A stretch of 64,000 bases of DNA. Origin: Rubellicoccus peritrichatus. Its GTDB lineage: Bacteria > Verrucomicrobiota > Verrucomicrobiia > Opitutales > Cerasicoccaceae. The stretch spans positions 2,599,001-2,663,000 of the forward strand of contig NZ_CP136920.1 in assembly GCF_033100135.1 (NCBI RefSeq), given 5' to 3'. Made by a program: the position numbers and the translations under genes. Positions within the stretch are counted from its first letter, which is position 1. Each line of letters starts with the position of its first letter. The notes under the pieces were generated by a model. That model was given only the letters and a program-made list of their open reading frames with translations, was not told the DNA's origin and ran no database searches. This document shows positions 15,666 to 24,206 of this stretch, piece by piece.

Positions 15666-17501
15666 ATGAACCGCCCTTTTGTATCCGGATTTAGATTTTC
15701 ATTACTTGCATTTGCCGTTACTCTTTGTTTCGCCGCATTGCTGAGTCGGTTATACTATCTCCATATCGTAGCACATGATCGCCTGGCCGGCGTTGCTGAA
15801 CAGGAACGTAAGCGGGTTGAAGTAGTCAATGCTCGCCGTGGAGACATTGTTGATCGCCGTGGTAACTTGCTGGCAACCACAAGTGCAGTGGTCACTGTTG
15901 GAGTCGATCCGCAGGCACTTGAGCCTGAAGATTTCACAAAGATTGATGAGCTCGCGGATATCCTCAATATCAGCCCTGCTTTCATAAGAGAAAAGTTCTC
16001 AAAGCTCCATCGTGAGGTTAAAACTTCCAACGGACTTGAGCAGCGCAGCATTCGCTGGCACAAGTTGGCTGAGGAAATCGAGGAGCCTGTTTATGAAGAA
16101 GTCCGGGCTCTGGGAATTCGCGCAGTCTATGGAAATGCGAAGTATGACCGACAGTATCCATCTCAGGAACTTGCAGCTCATCTACTTGGCTTTGTAAACA
16201 ACGAAGGGCAACCTTCATTCGGGGTTGAACAGCATTTGAATTTTTATCTGGCTGGTCATGAAGGTTGGCGTGAGCTTGAGCGTGATGGTCGCAAGCGCGA
16301 GTTGGCTCACTTTCGACGCCGCGAAGTGGAGTCCACTGCAGGTCTCAATGTTGAAATGAGTATCGACAGTGCGATTCAGCATGCAGTGGAAGTCGAGCTT
16401 GAACGAATCGCGGAGGAATACCAACCAAAGTCTGCTACGGTTATTGTGGGGGAGCCATCCACGGGCTACATTCTGGCTCTGGCAAATTATCCTACATTTG
16501 ATCCAAATAAGTTCAGTGAATATGGTTTTGAAAACCAGCGTAATCGAGCAGTCGTTGATCGCTTTGAACCGGGATCGACCTTTAAAATTGTTCCTGCCGC
16601 CGCCGCCTTGAACGAAGGTTTGGTTAAGCCCTTTGACGAGTTTGACTGTTCTCTTGCCAGTGTGGAGCATCGCGGGCGTAATGTTCGACTTCCATCCGAT
16701 CATCATCCTCTGGGAGTCCTTTCGGTCGAGCAGATCGTGGTAAAATCCAGCAATCGTGGTGCGGCCTTACTTGGTATAGCTCTCGGTGAAAAGAAGCTCC
16801 ATCAATATGCTTACGATTTTGGATTTGGTGAAATCACCGGATTTGATCTAGGACTTGAAGCCACTGGGACATTGCACCCAGTCGAGAAATGGGATGGTCT
16901 TACTATTAGTCGTATGCCGATGGGACATTCCGTTAGTGCAACGCCATTGCAGGTTCATGCTGCTATGGGATCCATTGCTAACGGCGGTGTGTTGATGGAG
17001 CCTAAAACCGTGCGTCGCGTTTTTGATGAAAATGGCGAGACCGTGGTTAATTTTTCGCCACGAGCCAAACGCCGTGTTGTGTCTCAGGAAACTGCCTTTG
17101 AGGTTTCCCGTATGCTTGAAAAAGTTGTCGAACCGGGAGGTACCGCACTGAAGGCTTACATTCCGGATTATGGTGTAGCTGGCAAAACCGGAACAACCCA
17201 GAAGATCATCAACGGACGCTATTCGAGACGCCATCATGTTGCTTCATTCAGTGGTTTTTTTCCTGTTAACGACCCCCGTATCGTGATCACCGTTGTAATC
17301 GATGATCCACAGATTGATGGCGTTGGTTATGGTGGACGCATTGCTGGGCCGATTTTCAAGAACATCGCCAAAGACTGTATCCGCCACCTCGGCATTCCAC
17401 CAATGGAAGAAGAGGCTCCCTTAGTGGCCTTGGGGCCAACTGAACCACAAACGTCAGTCGACAATAACCCATCCGCACGTATTAGCACCGTCCTACAATA
17501 A
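15666..17501 (+). CDS. ftsI: Penicillin-binding protein 3 (FtsI), septal transpeptidase
   Basis: 611 residues, inner membrane with a periplasmic body. One N-terminal transmembrane helix (about 10-32), a pedestal domain with the RGDIVDRRGNLLA motif (58-70), then a transpeptidase domain with all three active-site motifs: S304-T-F-K307 (catalytic Ser304), S361-S-N363 and K507-T-G509. It cross-links septal peptidoglycan with partner FtsW, encoded further down. Residues after about 575 form a Pro/Glu-rich tail. There is no PASTA domain, unlike Gram-positive SpoVD. Confidence 0.94.
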   Translation: MNRPFVSGFRFSLLAFAVTLCFAALLSRLYYLHIVAHDRLAGVAEQERKRVEVVNARRGDIVDRRGNLLATTSAVVTVGVDPQALEPEDFTKIDELADILNISPAFIREKFSKLHREVKTSNGLEQRSIRWHKLAEEIEEPVYEEVRALGIRAVYGNAKYDRQYPSQELAAHLLGFVNNEGQPSFGVEQHLNFYLAGHEGWRELERDGRKRELAHFRRREVESTAGLNVEMSIDSAIQHAVEVELERIAEEYQPKSATVIVGEPSTGYILALANYPTFDPNKFSEYGFENQRNRAVVDRFEPGSTFKIVPAAAALNEGLVKPFDEFDCSLASVEHRGRNVRLPSDHHPLGVLSVEQIVVKSSNRGAALLGIALGEKKLHQYAYDFGFGEITGFDLGLEATGTLHPVEKWDGLTISRMPMGHSVSATPLQVHAAMGSIANGGVLMEPKTVRRVFDENGETVVNFSPRAKRRVVSQETAFEVSRMLEKVVEPGGTALKAYIPDYGVAGKTGTTQKIINGRYSRRHHVASFSGFFPVNDPRIVITVVIDDPQIDGVGYGGRIAGPIFKNIAKDCIRHLGIPPMEEEAPLVALGPTEPQTSVDNNPSARISTVLQ

Positions 17502-17511
17502 ATTTTGAACA

Positions 17512-19107
17512 ATGATTGGTCTTTCCTGCCTCGAAAATAGCTTAAGCTGGAGCGCTGCACTCAGCATGCGGTTCGCCGCGTCAATGGACGCTGGTGATGC
17601 CTCCGAGCATACGATGCCTACGGTTAAGGCATTGACGGCTGGACTGCCCAATGCGTCGCTTAGCGGTGGTGGCAAACAGGAAGTAACTTGCCTGATTACT
17701 GATAGTCGCCGTGTTGTACCTGGTGCGCTTTTCTTCGCAATTGGTGGTCTGCATACCGATGGAAATCTTTACATCGAAGAAGCGATTGGGCGTGGTGCAG
17801 TTGGAATTGTTTCCGAACAACCTGCTGGCTCGAATCGACAAGTTGCCTGGCTTCAGGTACCAAATGTCAGAAGCGTTCTGGCCGAAGTTGCCCGTAGGTT
17901 TTATGATCATCCTGACACTCAGGTTGAGGTCGTTGGTGTCACTGGAACCAATGGTAAAACCACGGTTTCCATGCTGCTGCAGTTTCTTTTATCTGAGCAA
18001 CCTGCAGATACAGGTTTGATCGGCACAGTGCGTTATGATCTCGGTCGTCGAACAATCCCTTCATATAAAACGACGCCTGAATCGGTTGATATATATTCCA
18101 TGTTGGATCAGATGCGACGTGAGCAGTGTAAGCGTGCGGTCATGGAAATTAGCTCACATGCTATTGACCAACAAAGAGTCGAAGGATTGCATGTCCGCAT
18201 CGCGGCATTTTTGAATTTAACGCGTGATCATATTGATTACCATCATGACCTCGACGCATACTTCTCGGTAAAAGCAAAGCTTTTTACTGGTGAAACGGGA
18301 AATCTTCCCGAGGTTGCCGTTGTCAATCTTGATGATCCATATGGTCATCGCTTGTTGAAAAAAATTCCGGCCAATGTACGGACGATTACCTTTGGCAAAG
18401 ATGACTCGGCTGACATTCGTGCTGAGAATATTCGCTTAGAGCCTGAGGGCAGTCGTTTTCGTGCAATCTGGCCTGGCGGCGAAGCTGAACTTTTTACCCG
18501 TGAACCCGGGCAATACAATGTCAGCAATGTACTGGCTGCCCTTGCAGTTTGTTATGCGCGTGGTATGGATCTTACTGCGCTTTCTGAGAAAATTGCATCT
18601 TTTCCTGGTGTGCCTGGTCGCATGGAACGTGTTGATCTGGGGCAGCCATTTCCTGTTCTCGTTGATTATGCACATACCGATGATGCGTTGAGAAATGCTC
18701 TTGGTATGCTTCGTGAGATTACACCTGGGCGTTTGTTCGTTGTCTTCGGTTGTGGTGGTAATCGCGATCGTGAGAAGCGTCCTCTCATGACGACGGCTGT
18801 TCAGGAGAAAGCAGATTTCACCTGGGCAACAAGTGATAATCCACGCAAGGAAACCATTGAGCAAATCTTTGATGATATGCGAAGCGGTGTTGTTCGAGAT
18901 GATGCCATTGATTTTGTCTCGGATCGTCGCCGGGCTATTGGTTTGGCTATTGATGCGGCAGGCGAGGGTGATTGCGTTATCATCGCAGGGAAGGGGCATG
19001 AGACCTTTCAGGAGTTTGCTGATACTGTCGTGCCTTTTGATGATCGCCTTGTCGCCAGGGACTTCCTTTCAAGAAAGAACTTTCAGCCAAAGGAGGACGC
19101 TGAATGA
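17512..19107 (+). CDS. murE: UDP-MurNAc-L-Ala-D-Glu:meso-diaminopimelate ligase
   Basis: 531 residues from ATG 17512; a start at ATG 17614 (MPTVKALTAGLP) would remove a 34-residue N-terminus with no family match, so the true start may be there. Mur ligase features: P-loop GVTGTNGKTT (142-151), KTTPESVDIY, the central EISSHAIDQQRV, and C-terminal DYAHTDDALRNAL. The DNPRK motif (442-446) is the signature of enzymes that add meso-diaminopimelate rather than lysine, predicting a Gram-negative-type peptide stem. The reaction uses ATP in the cytosol. The stop overlaps the murF ATG by four bases. Confidence 0.94.
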   Translation: MIGLSCLENSLSWSAALSMRFAASMDAGDASEHTMPTVKALTAGLPNASLSGGGKQEVTCLITDSRRVVPGALFFAIGGLHTDGNLYIEEAIGRGAVGIVSEQPAGSNRQVAWLQVPNVRSVLAEVARRFYDHPDTQVEVVGVTGTNGKTTVSMLLQFLLSEQPADTGLIGTVRYDLGRRTIPSYKTTPESVDIYSMLDQMRREQCKRAVMEISSHAIDQQRVEGLHVRIAAFLNLTRDHIDYHHDLDAYFSVKAKLFTGETGNLPEVAVVNLDDPYGHRLLKKIPANVRTITFGKDDSADIRAENIRLEPEGSRFRAIWPGGEAELFTREPGQYNVSNVLAALAVCYARGMDLTALSEKIASFPGVPGRMERVDLGQPFPVLVDYAHTDDALRNALGMLREITPGRLFVVFGCGGNRDREKRPLMTTAVQEKADFTWATSDNPRKETIEQIFDDMRSGVVRDDAIDFVSDRRRAIGLAIDAAGEGDCVIIAGKGHETFQEFADTVVPFDDRLVARDFLSRKNFQPKEDAE

Positions 19108-20501
19108 GCGGGTTTGATCCTGCAGTAGTTGCTGAATCGTGCGGTGGTACTTGGTATGCTGATGCTTTACCTTCACGGCTAACTGGCTTCAGTCAGGATA
19201 CGCGTCGCTTGCAGAAAGGGGATTGCTTTGTTGCTTTGGTAACAGATTCGCGTGATGGGCACGATTTCCTTGAAGCAGCCAAAGAGGCGGGAGCTTCTTC
19301 TGTTTTGGTGTCGCAGCCTTTTTCAAACTTTAGCCTCCCGCAACTCTGTGTTCCGGATACCCTGATTGCATTTCAGAAAATTGCTCGGTATCACCGCCAA
19401 GCATTTTCTGGAAAAGTGATCGGGGTGACCGGAAGTTGTGGCAAGACGACCACAAAGGAACTTACGGCGACACTTCTGGGAGAGGGAGTGCTAAAAACCG
19501 AAGGCAACCTGAATAATTTTATTGGTGTTCCACTGACGCTGACTCGCCTTGATCAATCAACGCATCATTTTGGAGTGGTTGAGGCTGGCATTAACGAGCC
19601 TGGTGAAATGGATACGCTTGCGCAAATGATCGAAGCAGATGTCGCTATTTGTACCATGGTTGGTGAAGCTCATCTTGAAAAGTTGGGTAGTGTTGAAGGG
19701 GTTGCTCGAGAAAAATCACGCTTGGGCGAATTAGCAAGACCTGGTGCCCCAATGCTCTTTCCGGCACAGTGTTTGCGTTACCCGGAGTTTCGTCGTTTTG
19801 GTGCACGTGCCTGGGTTGCTGCTCCGCCTGGTAGCGATTTGCCCGAAGGGAATTTTAACAGACTAAACTACAAAACTGAACCTAACGAAGAGGGTGGCTG
19901 CCGGCTCAAGATCGAGTCGGCAGCTTTAGTTCCCGGAATCTATGATCTTCCCGTTTCCAGTCCGGGGTTAGTCAGTGATGCTGTATTGGCCATCACAGCA
20001 ACGCGTTTGTGTGGTATTTCGGAAAAAGATATCCAGGTGAGACTGAAACAATGGAAGTTGGGAAAACATCGTGGTGACTGGATTAATTTGGGACAGTGCC
20101 TGATTTATGATGACTGCTATAACGCGAATCCTTCTTCAATCGCAGAGGCTTTGGCCGCGTTTGTTTCGAGATCAGCGAATGAACAATCACGTCTGTTTAT
20201 TTTAGGAGGGATGAAAGAACTCGGAGATGAGTCACAAGCTCTGCATGAGAAAGTTGGGCGTAACCTGCCCGTTCGTGAAGAGGATCGTGTGGTTTTTATT
20301 GGCAATGAGGCTGAAGGATATTTGACTGGCTTAAAAGCCAGTGGCTTTCCTGTTTCTTCTGTCGAGGTGTTTGCGACTGCTCTGGATGCAGTTGACTCAG
20401 TAAAGAATTTCTGTGGTTCCGTTTTCCTCAAAGGCAGTCGTGCCTATGCGCTTGAGCAGTTGCTGGAATGTTTTTCTGAAGAGAAGGAGGTGTCATGTTA
20501 A
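19104..20501 (+). CDS. murF: UDP-MurNAc-tripeptide:D-Ala-D-Ala ligase
   Basis: 465 residues. It adds the D-Ala-D-Ala dipeptide to complete the UDP-MurNAc-pentapeptide. Visible: N-terminal substrate domain with GFSQDTRRLQKGDCFVAL, the ATP site VIGVTGSCGKTTTKEL, then TEGNLNNFIGVPLTL, VVEAGINEPGEM and the C-terminal DCYNANPSSIAEAL. A strong ribosome binding site (AAAGGAGG, 19089-19096) lies 7 bases before the ATG. It is translationally coupled to murE by an ATGA overlap and overlaps mraY by 7 bases. Confidence 0.94.
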   Translation: MSGFDPAVVAESCGGTWYADALPSRLTGFSQDTRRLQKGDCFVALVTDSRDGHDFLEAAKEAGASSVLVSQPFSNFSLPQLCVPDTLIAFQKIARYHRQAFSGKVIGVTGSCGKTTTKELTATLLGEGVLKTEGNLNNFIGVPLTLTRLDQSTHHFGVVEAGINEPGEMDTLAQMIEADVAICTMVGEAHLEKLGSVEGVAREKSRLGELARPGAPMLFPAQCLRYPEFRRFGARAWVAAPPGSDLPEGNFNRLNYKTEPNEEGGCRLKIESAALVPGIYDLPVSSPGLVSDAVLAITATRLCGISEKDIQVRLKQWKLGKHRGDWINLGQCLIYDDCYNANPSSIAEALAAFVSRSANEQSRLFILGGMKELGDESQALHEKVGRNLPVREEDRVVFIGNEAEGYLTGLKASGFPVSSVEVFATALDAVDSVKNFCGSVFLKGSRAYALEQLLECFSEEKEVSC

Positions 20502-21595
20502 CCTACCTTGCTGATTACGAAAACATCTTTGGCCCACTGCGTCTTTTTCAATACTTGACGCTGCGTATGGTCATGGCAGCAGCAACTGCCTTGATCATTG
20601 GTTTCCTTGTTGCTCCGAAGCTCTTCCAGTTTTTGCGTAGCTTAAAAGCATCGCAGTCATTGCGCACGGCCGAAGAAGTCGGTAAGCTGGCGGATCTTCA
20701 TGCCAAGAAGAAGGATACGCCAACCATGGGCGGTCTGATGATTTACATTGCGGTAACTGTCAGTGCATTACTCTGGACACGCCCAAGTATCTATCTGTTG
20801 GTCGTTCTTCTGGTTTATACCGGTCTGACAATTATTGGTTTTCTTGACGATTATCTAAAAGTATCGAAACGAAATAGTAAAGGGCTGTCAGGGCGCTGGA
20901 AGTTGATCGGCCAGGTTTTAGTTACTATTGTGGCGCTTGGTTTGCTTTTGGGCAGTCCTTCGACTCATGGTGAGATGAGCGAATTTTGGACGCCTTTCTA
21001 TAAATTTCCCTTAATGAAGGAGATGCCAATCTGGTTTGCTTTTATCTTCTTCTTCCTAGTCATGGCGGGGTCCAGTAATGCGATCAACTTAACTGATGGG
21101 GTTGATGGGCTTGCCATCGGCTGCACGGTTACCGTGGCGATGGCTTATGGCATCATGGCTTACGCCGCAGGCAATGTTATCATTTCAAATTACCTTCTGA
21201 TTAGCTATGTTCCCGGTGTTGGAGAATTGGCTGTGGTTTGTTCTGCATTGGGCGGTGGTAGTCTTGCCTTCCTCTGGTACAATTCACATCCGGCTGAGGT
21301 CTTCATGGGAGATACCGGGTCGCTGGCCCTGGGAGGGTTGATTGGATCGATTGCATTTATTGTGCATCAACCTCTCACTTTAATTGTTGTGGGCGGGATT
21401 TTCGTCCTCGAAGCAGCATCGGTTATTCTTCAAGTCGGCTCATTCAAATTGCGAGGCAAACGCATTTTTCGGATGGCTCCGCTTCATCACCACTTCGAGC
21501 TTCTCGGTTGGCATGAGTCCAAGGTCGTGATCCGCTTCTGGATCGTGTCTTTGATTTTTGCCATTGCAGGGCTTTCCACTTTGAAAATGAGGTAA
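20495..21595 (+). CDS. mraY: Phospho-MurNAc-pentapeptide transferase
   Basis: 366 residues, polytopic inner-membrane enzyme with about ten transmembrane helices. It transfers phospho-MurNAc-pentapeptide to undecaprenyl phosphate, forming lipid I. Key family motifs: KKKDTPTMGGL near residue 65, GFLDDYLKVSKRNSKGLSGRWKLIGQ (catalytic Asp pair), SSNAINLTDGVDGLA, FMGDTGSLALGG and APLHHHFELLGW. AAGGAGG (20484-20490) lies four bases before the ATG. A 132-base gap with regulatory sequence follows, the only long break in the middle of the cluster. Confidence 0.95.
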   Translation: MLTYLADYENIFGPLRLFQYLTLRMVMAAATALIIGFLVAPKLFQFLRSLKASQSLRTAEEVGKLADLHAKKKDTPTMGGLMIYIAVTVSALLWTRPSIYLLVVLLVYTGLTIIGFLDDYLKVSKRNSKGLSGRWKLIGQVLVTIVALGLLLGSPSTHGEMSEFWTPFYKFPLMKEMPIWFAFIFFFLVMAGSSNAINLTDGVDGLAIGCTVTVAMAYGIMAYAAGNVIISNYLLISYVPGVGELAVVCSALGGGSLAFLWYNSHPAEVFMGDTGSLALGGLIGSIAFIVHQPLTLIVVGGIFVLEAASVILQVGSFKLRGKRIFRMAPLHHHFELLGWHESKVVIRFWIVSLIFAIAGLSTLKMR

Positions 21596-21635
21596 ATGTC
21601 AGTGAAATACTCCATATTAAGCATTAGTAGTTGGT

Positions 21636-21710
21636 CATTTCTTCAAGAAATGAATTTCAATTTGATAGAATACTTGGCATTAAATTTGAACACTGTATAC
21701 TTATTCACAG
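21636..21710 (+). promoter_or_regulatory. Internal dcw control region before murD: dyad, promoter and DnaA-box-like site
   Basis: The mraY-murD gap contains CATTTCTT-C-AAGAAATG (21636-21652), perfect 8-base arms around one base. It is followed by TTGGCA (21674-21679) and TATACT (21696-21701) with a 16-base spacer, a good sigma-70 promoter that would start transcription near 21708, 20 bases before the murD ATG. TTATTCACAG (21701-21710) overlaps the predicted start site and is identical to the decamer upstream of mraZ. The promoter would let the murD-ftsZ half be made independently of MraZ control. Confidence 0.55.
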
Positions 21711-21727
21711 ATTAAGCCCCTTCCTGC

Positions 21728-23053
21728 ATGACTATCCCCGACAACATTAAACCGTATTTGGACCGCTCCGTTGCCGTCCTTGGCTATGGTGTGTCCGGGC
21801 GTGGACTCGTCGCATTGCTTCGTGCGTGCGGCATTTGGTATGAAGTTTATGATGAGTATAATGGTGAAGCCCGTCATAGTGAGTTTGATGAAGGCAGAGC
21901 CAAGCAACATGGATTAGTACTATATAGTCCTGGTTTTAGTAAAGATCACCGTTGGTTGGTGAATGCGCGTAATGCTGGTTGCCGCGTATTGGGTGAGCTC
22001 GATTTTGCCTCCCTTTTCTGGTCGGGAGCATTTGTCGCCATTACGGGCACGAACGGTAAGACAACGACTGCTGAGTTTCTTTCTTTCGCCATGAAGCGGA
22101 TCGGTATGAAAGCTGTTGCTGTTGGTAATGTCGGTTATCCTGTTTCCCGTTTGCACGAGATTGGTAATTATGGAGCCACTACAGCAGTATGCGAAGTGAG
22201 CTCATTCCAGTCGGAGGCGATTGAATATCTCAGGCCACAGGCATTACTTTGGACAAACTTCGGCGAAGACCATTTGGATCGCTACGACTCCATGAAAGAC
22301 TACTTTGCGGCGAAGTGGAAATTGGTGGAGCGGCTTGCTCGCCCTCGATTCATTGTTGGACGGTCCGTGGCTGAGTATGCCGTCGAGTTCGGGTATACAC
22401 TGCCGAGCTTTTGTCAGATCGTTGATGTTGATGAGCAAAATGACCTCATTCCCGTGGGAAGCTGCTTCAATAGCTATCCTCAGCGCGAGAACTATCTCAT
22501 TATACGAGCGTTTTGGCAGCAGGAAGGATTGAGTCTCAAAGCGCTCGAAGAAGCTGCTTGTCAATTTCAACCGCCACGCCATCGCCTTGGTCTTGTTCAA
22601 ACGATCGGAGAGACAGAGTTCTGGAACGATTCAAAGGCGACCAATTTCGCCTCGTCACTGGCTGCTTTAAAAAGCTTTGATCGGCCCATTCTGTGGATTG
22701 GTGGCGGAAAATCTAAAGGTGGCGATGTTGCGGATTTTGCCAGATCCGTTGGAGAGACGATCAGCAAAGGCTATTTAATTGGAGAAAGTGCAGGCGAACT
22801 CGCCGCTAACTTCATGCAAAATGGTGTTGATCACGAAGTGTTTACAGAACTTGAAGACGCAGTTGCTGCGGCCTACAAAGATGCCAAAGGCAGGGCGATT
22901 GTTTTGCTGAGCCCGGGCTTTTCAAGTTTCGACCTGTTTTCGAGTTACTCTGAGCGTGGAATCCGTTTTGAAAAAGCGGTTTTGAGTTTGATGAAACAGT
23001 CTCACGCCCGTAAAAGCAAAGAATGCGCTGTAACCTCAGAAAAATCGCAATGA
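21728..23053 (+). CDS. murD: UDP-MurNAc-L-Ala:D-Glu ligase
   Basis: 441 residues, cytosolic. It adds D-glutamate to UDP-MurNAc-L-Ala. Visible: N-terminal Rossmann-like domain (VAVLGYGVSGRGLVALL), P-loop AITGTNGKTTTAEF, the Mur-ligase motif CEVSSFQSEAI, NFGEDHLDRY, the shared loop PPRHRLGLVQTIGETEFWNDSKATN and C-terminal LLSPGFSSFDLFSSYSERG. It is the first gene after the internal control region and overlaps the LysM gene by four bases (ATGA). Confidence 0.94.
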   Translation: MTIPDNIKPYLDRSVAVLGYGVSGRGLVALLRACGIWYEVYDEYNGEARHSEFDEGRAKQHGLVLYSPGFSKDHRWLVNARNAGCRVLGELDFASLFWSGAFVAITGTNGKTTTAEFLSFAMKRIGMKAVAVGNVGYPVSRLHEIGNYGATTAVCEVSSFQSEAIEYLRPQALLWTNFGEDHLDRYDSMKDYFAAKWKLVERLARPRFIVGRSVAEYAVEFGYTLPSFCQIVDVDEQNDLIPVGSCFNSYPQRENYLIIRAFWQQEGLSLKALEEAACQFQPPRHRLGLVQTIGETEFWNDSKATNFASSLAALKSFDRPILWIGGGKSKGGDVADFARSVGETISKGYLIGESAGELAANFMQNGVDHEVFTELEDAVAAAYKDAKGRAIVLLSPGFSSFDLFSSYSERGIRFEKAVLSLMKQSHARKSKECAVTSEKSQ

Positions 23054-24198
23054 AATTAAGTCAAACAATAACCATCGTCGTCCTGCTCCATATCGGAGTT
23101 ATTGGGTCGCTTTTTGTTTTTCCCGGTTGTTCGTGGAATGATATCCGCCCGCAGGGAGATCGCGTCGCATCAGAGGCGGGTGATCCGGCTCATGCCCAGG
23201 AAAATGTCAGCCATTTTCCTCAACCAGGTGCGCCTGTTGAGTCGCCGGATGTTAGCACGGCTCGCTTGGAGCCTACACGTCCGAGTTGGAATATATCATC
23301 CGATCCGGAGCCCGAAGTCATTGCTGGCTTCGATGCCTACGAAGAGACAGACTTCAACGCGATCAACCCGGAGCTGACCGATATGGAAACCGTCGTCGTT
23401 GTTCAGGAGGAAACGAATTTTTCCACCGCACCTGTGACCAGTAGCTATACTGTCGTTAAAGGAGATAATCTGACTAAAATCGCTCGGGCGAATGGTGTCG
23501 GACTTAATGAACTCATGGCCGCAAATGGCATGAACAAGAATTCCGTTCTTCAGATAGGTCAGGTGCTGACCATTCCTGCTGCTTCTAGTCTTGCTGGTCC
23601 TGAATCTCCCAGAGCACCAACACTTAGCCCGTCGAATGCAGGTGTGGAAGGCCGGCCATATGAAGTGCAGCGAGGGGACACACTGGGGGCTATTGCCAAC
23701 CGAAATGGCACCACTGTAAGCGCCTTAAGAAGTGTAAATCGACTTTCAGGTGATTCGATTTATGTTGGCCAAACGCTTCTGATTCCAGATGGGTCAACTC
23801 CATTGGCAAGTCTGCCTGCGCCAAAACCGGCTGCAGTTGAAACAGGTCCAGGTGAAACTGCTTATGTGGTTCGGGCTGGTGATACACTTGGCGGTATTGC
23901 CAGGCGCTATAACCTAACCGTTCGAGAATTGGCTGACCGGAACAACATTAGCGATCCACGTAAGATGCGCGCAGGTGCGACTCTTGTCATTCCGAATAAG
24001 GGCTCAACTCGTCCCGCTCCTTCGGCACCTGCACCTAAGAAGCCTGAGATTTTACCTGTTCCAGCCCCATCGACACCACCGATTATTATTGTGGAAGAAG
24101 TTGAGGAGCCTGAAACAGCTGAAGTAATTGTAACTGAAGATTTCGATTACGAGAACCTTGATGACATTCCGGTCGTTCCTGTTGAGACCACTGAATAA
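23050..24198 (+). CDS. Triple-LysM peptidoglycan-binding protein (probable lipoprotein)
   Basis: 382 residues from ATG 23050, which overlaps the murD stop. An N-terminal signal sequence ends at FPGCS, a weak lipobox, so lipid anchoring is likely but not certain. Three LysM repeats follow: YTVVKGDNLTKIARANGVGLNELMAANG (about 140-185), YEVQRGDTLGAIANRNG (about 205-250) and YVVRAGDTLGGIARRYN (about 275-320), each ending in LxIP. The linkers are rich in Pro, Ala and Glu, and the tail is acidic. No M23 or amidase domain is present, so it binds rather than cuts peptidoglycan unless it activates an enzyme. Its place between murD and ftsW suggests a role in septal wall work. Confidence 0.85.
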   Translation: MKLSQTITIVVLLHIGVIGSLFVFPGCSWNDIRPQGDRVASEAGDPAHAQENVSHFPQPGAPVESPDVSTARLEPTRPSWNISSDPEPEVIAGFDAYEETDFNAINPELTDMETVVVVQEETNFSTAPVTSSYTVVKGDNLTKIARANGVGLNELMAANGMNKNSVLQIGQVLTIPAASSLAGPESPRAPTLSPSNAGVEGRPYEVQRGDTLGAIANRNGTTVSALRSVNRLSGDSIYVGQTLLIPDGSTPLASLPAPKPAAVETGPGETAYVVRAGDTLGGIARRYNLTVRELADRNNISDPRKMRAGATLVIPNKGSTRPAPSAPAPKKPEILPVPAPSTPPIIIVEEVEEPETAEVIVTEDFDYENLDDIPVVPVETTE

Positions 24199-24206
24199 TT
24201 AGAAAA

